A DNA stretch of 64,000 nt, from positions 2,046,001 to 2,110,000 of the forward strand of contig NC_133116.1 in the NCBI RefSeq assembly GCF_022965805.1, in the 5' to 3' direction. This document shows positions 25,202-36,800 of this stretch, piece by piece. The DNA comes from Primulina eburnea (taxonomy: Eukaryota > Streptophyta > Magnoliopsida > Lamiales > Gesneriaceae). Below the pieces are notes generated by a model. The model saw only the letters and a list, made by a program, of their open reading frames with translations. It did not search any database and was not told where the DNA came from. Numbering within the stretch: the first letter of the stretch is position 1; each line of letters opens with the position of its first letter. The position numbers and the translations under genes are program-made.

Positions 25202-27136
25202 ATGAGAGGGAAGTCAGTTTCAGCCAAGGTTATTTTTGTTTTCTGTCTTGCAAGCTTTCTTGCAGGATCACTATTCACCACACAGACTAGGCCACGCCCT
25301 GAATCATATGCAGCGCATCACTTAATCCCTAATATCATCCCCCATAATCATCTGCAAGACAAGATGGATTCTGCTACTAATGAACACGAGCACAAGCGGG
25401 TACATATATTAATTTTGACTTTTTTTTAAAAAAAAAAATCAATTGCCGAGATCAACCGGCTTGTATTGTTTTTTTCCCGGATTTGAAAGATTTTGTTACT
25501 GGATGGTGATATCATGTTTGTTTGAATTAGAAACTGGTGGAGTCAAATTCTAGAGATGTCATGGGAGAGGTGATGAAGACACATGAAGCTATCCTGTAAG
25601 TTTTGGCTACCTAACCGGCAATTATTCTCATTTCCATTTTTCAATTTATTTTTCCTGGGATTTAATTAAAAATTCGAAAGCATGTATAAATATCTGCATA
25701 TTATTAACAGAGCACTAGATAAAACTATATCAACATTGGAGATGGAGCTAGCAGCAGCTCGAACGAGCAAGATGGCGAGTAGAGTCGATGGACTATATCC
25801 CGCATCATCAAATCACACCACACCTCGCAAGGCTTTTGTTGTTATAGGAATCAATACCGCTTTCAGCAGCAAGAAACGAAGGGACTCGCTACGAGAAACA
25901 TGGATGCTTAAAGGAGATAAACTGAAGAAACTGGAGAAGAATAAAGGGATAGTTATACGATTCGTGATAGGTCACAGCGCCACGCCTGGGGGAGTTCTTG
26001 ATAGAGCAATCGATGTTGAGGATGCGGAGCACAGAGATTTTTTCCGACTGGACCACGTCGAGGGATATCATGAGCTTTCCACAAAAACAAGGTTGTTTTT
26101 CTCGAAGGCTGTTACAATCTGGGATGCAGACTTTTATGTTAAGGTGGACGATGATGTTCATGTAAATTTAGGTAAAATTTATATATAGTACTTACTCCTT
26201 ACTCTAGGTAAAATATTTATTAAAAATATTGATTATTGTAATTAAATCATATTCACTAAAATTCATATATTTTATCTGCAGGAATGCTAGCGAGCACGCT
26301 AGCGAAGCACAAATCAAGACCAAGAATATACATTGGCTGCATGAAGTCCGGGCCAGTGCTATCTCAGAAGTAATTTGGCATAATTTATTTGCTGGCTAGA
26401 GCACTAAAAAAATTCACATTAATTACTTATATGATATAGGTACTAGTTACAAGTATATAAATAATTTGGCTATTTTTACGCGTAGAGGATTAAAATATCA
26501 CGAGCCCGAGTTCTGGAAATTTGGGGAAGAAGGTAACAAATATTTCAGGCATGCGACGGGTCAAATCTACGCCATATCCAAGGACCTGGCAACTTATATC
26601 TCCATCAATTCGTAAGTATCATGCAGGCATGTTATTTATAGCATCTTACGTACCCTTTTGAATATATGTATACAAATTAAAACAGGGCTATCTTGCATCG
26701 ATATGCGAACGAGGATGTTTCTCTGGGTTCTTGGTTGATTGGGTTGGAAGTCCAACATGTAGACGAGCGATCGATGTGCTGTGGAACTCCTCCAGGTACC
26801 TTACATATCTGATATCTCTTAAAAATAACTTTGAAAAGAAGTTATGAGTGCCACGGCATTACCCAGTCCAATGGTTAATATGGTCATCGAGTCCTGACCC
26901 TTACATAATTTTTTTTAAAGAACAATGATGAGGAGTGGATCCACCCCGACTATTAAGTTAAATATGTCTCTTTGTTTATATACGTAGACTGCGAATGGAA
27001 GTCGGAAGCGGGGAACGTTTGTGTGGCATCGTTTGATTGGAAATGCAGCGGGGTGTGCAATTCTGTGGAGCAGATGAAACAAGTGCACGGTGCATGCGGA
27101 GAAGGCGACGCAGCTGTGTGGAATGTTCATCTCTAG
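25202..27136 (+). CDS. Beta-1,3-galactosyltransferase (GT31)
   Basis: Golgi type II membrane enzyme that adds galactose in beta-1,3 linkage, in plants mainly to arabinogalactan-type glycans. Seven exons (25202-25399, 25531-25595, 25711-26171, 26282-26369, 26486-26611, 26686-26795, 26988-27136) join in frame to 398 aa. The short N-terminal tail is followed by a signal anchor ([16 protein letters not shown]), a stem of the DUF4094 type ([22 protein letters not shown]), and the GT31 domain with [20 protein letters not shown], the DxD-type metal site VKVDDDVHV (Asp 234-236) and [11 protein letters not shown]. The Cys-rich tail [20 protein letters not shown]...CGEG is typical of the plant B3GALT6-8 subgroup, which includes KNS4/UPEX1 of pollen exine formation. 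An in-frame ATG at 25136 would add 22 residues; 25202 was preferred because homologues start with MRGK-like sequence. No lesion. Confidence 0.93.
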
Positions 27137-27882
27137 TTCTTGGATTAAATTCAATTCATCGCCTTCGATCATATGATTAATTATTGCTCAATAATATAAA
27201 CCCCGCAGACAAATGTGGCATGAGTGTGACAGCAAACATTATAATTTTGTGTACCTTTGTTAAATTTCTGACTATAATTTAATTTAAAATCCCTGATTTG
27301 GAATGGATGCATGAATTTACCAAACTCCAATTTGGAAGACACTAGGCCAAATTAGCTAACAAATATGTTTGCATCTATATGGGGTAATCTAAACATCAAC
27401 CATAGAATGTCTATTTATCATGACTCAATAATGGATCATAAGCACTGATCAGTTGAGATGTTTTGTATATATTCAATTGAATTCAATCCTAGGGATATCA
27501 AGATTTAATATTCTCCACTGTGTCTCAAGTTTGGGACGAGTTCTTGAATTCGAGACTCTTTTTTAACAATATCTCAATTCAAAAAATTAGGAAAGAAAAG
27601 ATTTTATATTCTCCACAGTTCACAAGCAATAATTATGCATCGATCATTAATTTCTACTTCTAACTTATAAGCTATATATTCATTTTACGAGTACTTAAAT
27701 GTAAATGCAAATTAAATTAAATTAAAATTAATAACACTAAAATAGAAAGAATGCGTGCAACTTTATCAAATGTTGTTAATCTGAATATCCTAAAGTCAAT
27801 ATATATCCCTGCATGTGCAGATCCCGAGCCACGGCGAATTCGTCTCGAATTATGTTATCCTCGTAATTCTTTTTCACTATAA

Positions 27883-27913
<31 letters not shown>

Positions 27914-28570
27914 AAGTACGTTCTATTTATCCAGTTTGAACGTAATTTATTAATGATAATTCCAAGAGGTCTGTCTTTATCTTTTTTTTCCTTGACCTAG
28001 CTTGCTTTAGGATTGATGATCAAAATATGCACACTCAGGCAAGCTTTTTATTATATATAACAAGTGCGTCTTCTTTTTAATAATAAAAATAAAAATAAAA
28101 ATAAAAATCAATATACTAATACACTGGAGCAGGATGTATTATATGTATATTTATAATATTTTTTTACATAGAAAATAGTAATGTAAAGAAAATTCAAATA
28201 TTTTAAATTTTGCTTGTATTTAGTTTATTAAATATTTTTGTGATTTCTATTGTCATAGAGTTTATATATTTTATTGTTTTAAGGATCATAAAACATACAG
28301 TGGTTTAACGGTGTATTCTTTGAAAAAGAGAAGGCGAAGCTTCTAAAAATATTACTTCTATCACAATAAGAGAACATTGCCTTTTACGTCAGCTTTAGGC
28401 AGACCCGACGGCGGCGTCACCGGCCGTCAACCTTTTGTTTCTATCACACTACAAATATACAACACCACCTCGTCCACACAAATACAGCTGCTAATAAACG
28501 GTGACGCTAATGCACGAATAAAGTATAAGCATGCAATTTCAATAAATTAGGAAACTTTATTAAGATTATA
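27137..28570. other. AT-rich spacer
   Basis: No gene supported. Simple AT-rich sequence with (AAT)n and (AAAAT)n runs near 27880-27915 and 28079-28107. The segment 28380-28500 is less AT-rich and may be the promoter region of the NAC gene that follows. Confidence 0.6.
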
Positions 28571-29715
28571 ATGGGTTCATCGTCATTGGGACGTGGTGGA
28601 GTTCCGCCCGGATTCCGGTTTCACCCGACAGATGAAGAGCTTCTGCACTTCTTCTTGAAGAAGAAGGTCTCATTTCAGAAGTTTGACATGGAGGTCATCA
28701 GAGAAATTGATTTAAATAAGATGGAGCCATGGGATCTACATATGTAAGAATTTAGGCACCAATATTAATTCTTATATATGCATGAACCGATCAGTCATAC
28801 TTTCTTTTTTCTGGACAAAATTAATGTGAATGCAGAGAGATGTAGGATCGGATCAACTCCACAGAATGAATGGTACTTTCTCAGTCACAAGGATAGGAAA
28901 TATCCGACAGGTTCTCGGACGAACAAAGCGGCTGCTGGATTCTGGAAAGCGACCGGCAGAGACAAATGTATAAGAAACAACTTCAGTAAGATTGGAATGA
29001 GAAAAACCTTAGTGTTCTACCGTGGGAGCCCCACATGGTCAAAAAACCGACTGGATTATGCATGAGTATCGGCTTGAAGATAATACTCATCATCATGATC
29101 AAGACCCTCAATCCACGACCACTAATGTAAGTCACATGCAGTATGAACGTGAATAGTAATTTTCTTTTTAATTATTTGAATGAAGATATAAAACATTTTT
29201 AGGAAGATGGATGGGTCGTCTGTCGGGTATTCAAGAAGAAGAATCTGTTAAAAGATGGGGATAGTACAGGCAATACCAGTGAAGCTTCGCTCAACATGAG
29301 TACTGCCGCCACATCATTTACCAGCTGCAACCTGCAATCTCGATCCCTCTTCACGAACAGTGATCATATGATAATAAAAATGAATCGGTATAACGTGCAG
29401 CAGCAGCAGCAGGAGGTTGAACTTGGAAGCGACCCAAATTATTATCTAGCTGTTCCAGTTTCCGCCACTTCCCCACTAAACCAATACCCACAAATTGAAT
29501 TTCTCAACTCCATCTCCAATAACCAAAACAAGCAATTAATGATGAGCACTAGTAACCATTACAAAGATCACGGCTGCGAGAACATAGTCCATGCATCAGC
29601 AGCAGCAGACTCCATTGGTTACCTGGAGGTTCATTGCATGCACCCATCTCTGATTGAGAGGTGCGTTTTTCGTCAAGCTACAGCTGCCAGCAAATCAGAT
29701 TATAACATGCATTAA
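28571..29715 (+). pseudogene. NAC transcription factor, SOMBRERO/BEARSKIN type, frameshifted
   Basis: NAC proteins bind DNA as dimers. Exons 28571-28743, 28836-29126 and 29203-29715. Subdomains seen: [82 protein letters not shown], then [18 protein letters not shown] and EDGWVVCRVFKKK. The wording matches SMB/BRN1/BRN2 root-cap factors. Between YRG and APHGQ the frame breaks at about 29024-29029: where relatives read GGG AGA GCC, this copy has two bases fewer, giving a stop at 29063-29065. The exon 1/2 junction also adds one residue (DLHIERC), and in exon 2 a TN/TH pair usual before AGFW is missing. The C-terminal part ends early; a W-containing tail typical of the group (LNEWDP...) appears just downstream in another frame. 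Either a decaying gene or sequence error; the multiple differences favour decay. Confidence 0.85.
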
Positions 29716-31257
29716 CTTAAACGAATGGGATCCCCTAGTAATTGCTACTTTCAATGCGCACCACCACGATCACAACGAGGTCTCCCCCAAAAGACGTCTT
29801 CCGGGGGACCACTGATCCTGCCTCCAGCGGCATTGACAAAAACAATCAATTAACTCCGAAAAGTGAAATGGACTTTTGAGCTTACAGGTGGATGTGTGAT
29901 TATGCGGTGGGTTCGTTTTCACCAGATAAAAATACCCATAAACATAATGGCCTTCTAGTTCAATGGTAGCTTATTTATTCCCAGCTTCTTTATATACTAG
30001 GTAGGGGGCACCTCAATTCTTGAGGTCTCCTACCCAGGTGTATCGTTTAACGAATGAGTGTATATATGTTTTTTTAGAGTATTTATATAAACAATGTAGA
30101 AGTATGTAATTATAAAAAGGGGGAAAATATATTAATGTTATATAATTGCACAAAATTAAGCTTTTTTAAAAAAGAGAAATTCGATTGAAAAACTATGATA
30201 AAAGGAAATAATTTTACCTAGGTAAGCATTTCCATGTTCACGTGCATGCAACGGTGACTATGCTACAAAGGTTAAGATATATTTAGTGAGAATTTTATAT
30301 ACAACAACAATTATTTAGAGTTTTTGAAACGATTGGCATTTTTTTTAATATGACACGTACAAATATGGGATAATGCAACGTAGGGAGCTCATCATATTTT
30401 GCATAATAACATAACTGCATCATAATTTAAATAAAATGTACATTATAATTTTCAAAAGTTAACACTTAGAAAGGGCAAAACACAGTGTTCTGCACCCATA
30501 ATACAGAGTAGGAATAAAGTGTAATATTATAAAAATATGATAATTTGTATATATACTATGGTTTTTTTGTGAGTAGCACGTACTTAGAAAACACAAAAAT
30601 TTAGTGATTTTTGTAGTTTCATTCTTGGTCTTCAGCTGTTGCGTTGGACCTGCAAAAAAAACCCGATAATAAAGTTAGTTAATTTGTAGCATTTTGATTG
30701 AGATCCAATTATAAAAAGTTCAATAAATGCGAACGATGTTTTTTAGAAACTTTAAGTATACCATGTTAAAGAACTGAGAATGAAATAATTTGGGAGAACA
30801 AATCATTTAGCTTGTTTAAATTTTTTATATCGTCGCGAACATAATTATTTGAATGTATTTACGTCTAAACATTAATATATTTTGAAAACTAATATTGTTT
30901 ATTGTTTTTTTTTTTTTGAATATATCTATAAAGCGAAGCTTGTAAACAGTAGGATGTGAACAAAATTAGGAACGAGCTTGGCATATCAGGCATTAGGTAA
31001 GTGTGAGTAATATTGTAGCTTATTTACATACCTAAATAGTTGACAATGAATATATCAGGGGGAAAATACAACATGTCAATGACATGAGTAAAAGATAGCT
31101 ATGTACTGTAAAAAAATAACTTAAACTGATGTAAAGAGTGAGGTAAAAATAAGTACTATAAATAAATGCTTAGTTGAATTTTATTCAGAGTTTTTAGCAA
31201 CCTCATATTAAATTTTTTGTAAATGAACTATTATTAGTACATAAGATAAATGCTTAA
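29716..31257. other. Spacer downstream of the NAC locus
   Basis: The first ~170 bp read as a shifted continuation of the NAC C-terminus and its 3' region. The rest is AT-rich with no supported gene. Confidence 0.55.
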
Positions 31258-31506
31258 CTATTTACTCAATGTACATTCTGAGATTGGCGGATAATATTGA
31301 GATTTAGTTCTGTCTCGATATCGGCTGCATAGTCTATTAGAAAAAAAAAAAAGCTTTGACTCCATATTAAGCGCTCTTCGGAAGATGATGGCCCATACTG
31401 GGTTTGAGAAAAGCCTTTTCATCAGTTCTTCGACTTCTTTTTCAAACAAAAAATTGTAGTAACATTGACTGCAATCGATACATTCACAGTAACGGTTGTT
31501 CTCCAT
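31258..31506 (-). CDS. Hypothetical small protein (82 aa), weak
   Basis: Starts MENNRYCECIDCSQCYYNF, with four Cys in the first 16 residues, followed by a charged helix-like segment (EKEVEELMKRLF). I do not recognise it. In favour: a TATA-like ATTTATATAA lies about 100 bp upstream on the same strand (31601-31610) and the start context (CTGATGG) is good. Against: no family match, a T-tract (FFF) inside, and AT-rich surroundings. It could be the first exon of a longer gene or chance. Confidence 0.25.
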   Translation of the reverse strand: MENNRYCECIDCSQCYYNFLFEKEVEELMKRLFSNPVWAIIFRRALNMESKLFFFSNRLCSRYRDRTKSQYYPPISECTLSK

Positions 31507-33833
31507 CAGAGTTGGATTTAAAAAAGTGATTCTAAACTTTGAGGAGAAAGTGTTGGGTTTTTTGGATATTTAGCCGTAATGTAAAAGAAGGCAAATGATG
31601 TTATATAAATTGTATGTGTTAGGATGAGTCATGGATAAACTATGACACATGTGGTGCTTATTTTGAGCCACCTCAGTAAACATAGATTAACTCTATTTAA
31701 CTATTGACAAGTGGAAGAGGCTGAGTTGACACAGACAAATTAAATAAAATAATATTTTTATCACGGGGTTTTTTTTTTTTTTTGCATAGAACATTATGTT
31801 CTGTTAAAGAAATCGGAATTATTGTCAGAAATTACTTCATAAAATTGATCCAAAGATGTGGTTTTCAGGCCTTCAATTTCAGAATAAAACATTTTTATTT
31901 TCTCATCCAAAAATAAAATTTCATCGTCATTTGAAACAAAAACTTAATAAATCATTTTTTGATCTAAACAACACTATATCCAAACTGTTCCTTGATGCAT
32001 TTTAGGGGAAAGAATCTTCTATTTAAAATTTAAAAAAAACGATTTTGGAGTTTTTTTTATCCTTACAATTGGAAGGGAGACTGTTCCATCTCTTGTTGGA
32101 ATCGTCCCTTGTATGCCACAGATATACTTCTGGCTGCCAATTTATGGGTTAAGTTCGATTACCTTAATGTTAACATCTCATTAACTCATGTCCACAACTA
32201 ACATACAAGTTAATAAACACCATGTGCAAATAGACAAATAGTTAACTAATTTCATAAACTTGACCATTTTGAAACTAAAAGAATTCAAAAACATCGCTAG
32301 CATATGAAATATGAATTTCCAAATTTCAAATGCGAGATATATTCTTTTTTCTCACATTTCAAAAATAAAATGAAGGGAAAAACGCAACCCACTGATAGCA
32401 AGCAAAAACCGAAAAAAAACATTGATTCCTTGTATTGTGTCCCTGTCATTGGGAAGCTAATCTCAAGGAAAACTCAAAGACAAAGTCGGTTTATTGCAGG
32501 AGAAAGCCAACAACATACTTAACTCAGTTATTTTTTTAGCCGCTCACCAACAGGAAGGCTAAATTTTTTAAGGGAAGCGTACAGCACATAAGAGAAATAA
32601 CACAAGCAAGACGCCAAACCAAACCATATACAAAAGAAGCTCATTTTAGGAACAAGACAACAGCAGGACCAGCTCACCTATTTCTCGCTTGTTCTTCCTG
32701 GCAAAGCGGCAGTCGGTGAATCGGAGGCCTAAAATTAAAAAAAATTAGTAGCGCAGAAGAAGACATATAAACACAGTAGCTCTACTTTGTACGAAGCAAA
32801 GGTAAAAAAACAAGGGGACGAGCGCGTCGAATAAGGAATGAACCGCAAGTAAAAAAACATGTTCAAGCAAATCCAAAGAAAGCACATACCCAAATATCGT
32901 TTTGCAAAGTGAAGAAGAGATGACGGGAGTGAATAAGCAGAATGGAGGCCGTTGTTTTTAAACCCTAGCCATAAAAAACCGTGGTTAGATAAGAAGAAGG
33001 CATGTAAGCACGAACGCTCGAATTTACACCACGCTAAGACATAAAAAATCGAAAGAGGCAATGCATCCGGTAGGGGAAACCACGAGCGAAAACCCCAAAT
33101 CAAGCAAAGCCAAGGGAAATACGGACCGAAATATCGCTTTCCGAGGCGAGGGAAAGTAGAAGAAGAGACGGAGACGCGCGCAAGGCGGCAAAAAGAGGTG
33201 GGGGTAAGCTGGATGCTAGCTGGGGAGAAGCTTAACAGCGTACGAGCCGGGCAACGAAAGGAGTGTGAGAAGAAAGGGTTGGAAAGAGATGGGAAAAAGA
33301 ATGAAGGGGAGAAACCACACATGTGGGCTGTGAGGCAGGAACTATTCTCTTGACAGCACACCCTCTTTGCTTAGTGGAGAGCCTAACGTAAAACACGTGT
33401 ATTTGAGAGAAACAAGAATGGAACGCGTGGACTTTTAGTGACTGACAACAGGGCAAAAACAGGCCCATCACAACTTATTCACGCTTTCAGTATAGTAGAT
33501 ATATAGTATTTTCATTCAAACGACTGAGACAAGTTTTAGTGATTTTTAATTATCAAATGTTTAATTGAATATTTGATCATCTTTTTCAATATATTTTTTA
33601 AGTTCAAATTTGAATTCTTATGAGTTTTTCAGAGACGAATTTTAACAGAAAAAAAAAAATCAACAACTAATCAAGACTCGATCATGTTTTATTTTAAATT
33701 GGTTGGTGTTTATGAAATTTAAAAAAAAGTTACACAATAATTCAACAAAAATGAAAAAAAGCGTTAGCAAGTGACAAAAAATCAAAAATCACCTCAACAG
33801 CAGTTTCTGTTTAACTATGGTAATACAATATTT
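31507..33833. other. Spacer with a GC-richer repeated block
   Basis: Apart from the degenerate tandem repeat at 32700-33190 there is nothing I can assign. The 208-aa minus-strand ORF across 32735-33361 is low-complexity hydrophobic sequence read through that repeat and is not accepted as a gene. Confidence 0.5.
32700..33190. repeat. Degenerate tandem repeat, two ~245-bp units
   Basis: Two diverged copies (about 32700-32940 and 32945-33190) share the ordered landmarks GGAGGCC, AGAAGAAG(A/G)CAT, CCCAAATATCG / CCGAAATATCG, and GAAGAAGAGA(T/C)G. The block is noticeably less AT-rich than its surroundings. I cannot place it in a known family. Confidence 0.6.
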
Positions 33834-36800
33834 CTATCGTGAACAAGACCCCATGCTTTCTTTAAGGGATTCCAACACAGTTTTGTGTGCAAGTTTCTTG
33901 GCTGTTTTTCTATCTGCTGCAGTTCTCGATTCTCTGTACAGCATTCCATTGGCTTCAACCTCTACTGTAACATATGCAACCCCATTCTGGTGAGAAACGA
34001 CAGGCTTCTTGAGTGTATACTGCTCCTTTTGACATAACTCGGTCAACTCTCTGATAGGGTGGGTCGTCAGTGTATCAGGTGTAATCAAGGGATCAATAAG
34101 TCGTCTGAGACTTTGAAATACTATCTCCTTATTGTAGCCGGAATCAACAAGGATAGCCCCGGCCACAGATTCTATGACATCGGCAAGTACCTGTATAAGT
34201 AACAAAGGTAACAAAGGTAATACAGATCAAAAAGCCAGATGATTGATTAAAATTTATTCCGAGGCAGGCCTAGGAGAGAAAGCAATATGGATACAAGGCA
34301 TAATTCTAATGATTTTGTGCAAGGGGGGATGCCCCTGATTTTAATGATATGGAAAGAACTATCAAATACTTGAAAATGTAGGTCCCCTTTTGACAATTAG
34401 CAAAGATTTCTGTGATATTAGTCAGGAAATTATAGGTAATGAATATTTATTTAAGTATTTAATAAAAACAAATGGTTCTGTATCCAATCCCATACCATGA
34501 TAAAAGTATGTGTAATGCCAGTTATCATTTAGCTTGGAAAACGTAGGACTAATGAATACCTTTGGAAAACTGGTCTCTGATTCCTGACCAAACGCTGAGA
34601 CGGGGAATGATTGCTCACAATTCTTCACAGTTTCAACGATCTGGCAATGAAGCGCTTGTGAAGCATGAAGAATATGCTTGTGTAGTCCAACCTGGATTGC
34701 TGACTGAGCATAGAAATCATTGTTCGTGGATGCTGATCTCAGATCAGTTAGAAGTCCAGGAGATAGGCCAGGATATTTGCAGTAAAGGTGCAACGTAATA
34801 AGATAATCTAACACCGCATCACCGAGAAATTCTAAGCGCTAAAGAAAAAGTAAATATTGATCAGGATCAGCAACCGTATGATATGATTACGGTTGAAATC
34901 TAATTAAAATATTTTTCAATCTAAAACAATGATACTAAATCTAACCTGATAGCATCGTGGAATCTCAGGCAGCATGTAAGACCCATGAGTCAGAGCTTCA
35001 ACAAGAAGAGAAACATCATGGAACTGGTAATTCAGAAGAGACTCGAAAAATTTCACGTTGACATGACGCTCTGGATTTACGGGAAAGTGCCTCGTATAAG
35101 GTACATTGACAAAATCAACATCGATGCCAAGCCATGCCATGAAGGACAGAGCAACCATTTCACCACCAGTTCTAAGAAATGCACCAACTAATGCTTCAAC
35201 AACATCAGCAATCGTCTTACTCTTTATCTTCCTGCTACCCTTGCTAAAGATTTTTTTAGATGAAACCAGCTCCTCTTTTAATGCATGGTTTGCAGAATAG
35301 GAACCAGGAATTATCCATGTTTTGGGATCAAAGGGTTCGTTGCGTATAAAACCCTAGACTTGGAATAAATTTTATTTAAAAAACTAACTGGAACCATCAA
35401 TCATAAGATAATATACGATAAGCGAATACTAGATCTTTATTCCTTATTGGTGATTTCCAATAGAAATCAAAAGATAAATCATGAATCTATAAGATTACCG
35501 TAATTTTGCGGACACATCCCAGCTTGCACAAGTTAGCATTAGAAATTATTTTCTCTCGTTTAGTGCTAAGAAGGCCTTCATGATTATTTTGATGCATTTT
35601 GAAAAGCTGCTGACTAGTAGCATATTTGATGAAAGAGTCTCCTAGGGTCTCCAGTGATTCTAAATGAATCTTCTCCTGGCATTTCTTTGTTGTGATTGCT
35701 TCCAAAATCTGAATTCAAACAAATTGGCAAGAAGTTGTAGTTCAAATAAAGCCAGAAAGTAACAGTAATTTAAGCAAAAATAACTCATCTTACCGAATAA
35801 TATTACTTATTTGGCAGGTGCGACCAAATTTAGAAACACCATATTTTACAGAGCTCGAATTCTATATTTTGAGAAAATCACTTGAGTTGCATTTGATTTC
35901 AAATTTCATTTGGCTCATAATTAGACTAAATTATTTGAAAGCCCTTTTGTTGATTCAATAATCAATACTACGTTTTGCTTGACTTTCAAATCCACTCCTC
36001 AACCTAATCATTTCAAATCTATAGATTTCAAATGCATGCTAAGATGCATATGAAATCTTCTTCAAAATCCAAATAACTCCATCCATTCTGCATTTGGATG
36101 GATGGATGGATTTGACCACAATAATTTCAAATCTATAATAACAAATAAATTGGTTTTTTTAAGTAAAATTACTTGACAATGGATTTCAGATCCAAACTAT
36201 TTATTTTTGAGTTATTATTATAGATTTCAGGTTCATCCTAACGTATAGCCATTCCAAATCCTCTCTCAAATCCAAATTTTCCGTTCCAATAGCAACCTTA
36301 GGGAAATCTGACTGCATATTTTGTAGTTATAAGAGAATTTTAAGGGATGAATTGTTGTTCGTTCCCTGGGTGAGATACTTCCTATGGCCTATATTTATTC
36401 CTCTAATATAACCTGAGATAGAATTTTGTCGAGTAAAGTGAAAACAAGATTAAGTGACCATGGATTGTCATCACATTTCCTTTTGATCAACATCAATCTC
36501 AAATTTACAATGTTTAATGAATTATAGTGACATAAAATTGGAAAACATTTATGTAGGTCAAAAAATTAAAATCAAAGTGGAAATCCACCAATCTTATTCT
36601 CCTGAACATGTACCCGGAATGGTAGATTAGGCATGTCTTCAACATCCCCAAATAATCTAGCTCGGTCATAATGGAATATTAATTCAGAAACGATAAACTG
36701 AGAGTAAACCCATACCGTAAGGGTTGGAATAACTATATTTGGCGTGCAGAAATCCATATGTAAACTTTTCAAGTTCGCAGCTATAAGCAATGACTCTATC

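Noticed and set aside
32735..33361. 208-aa minus-strand ORF
   Set aside because: Low-complexity, Phe/Leu/Ser-rich reading through a degenerate tandem repeat; no domain, and the repeat explains its length.
35800..36300. Possible transposon in a DCL2 intron
   Set aside because: Contains repeated ATTTCAAATC(C) words and a local hairpin (about 36122-36233), but no consistent ends or target duplication.
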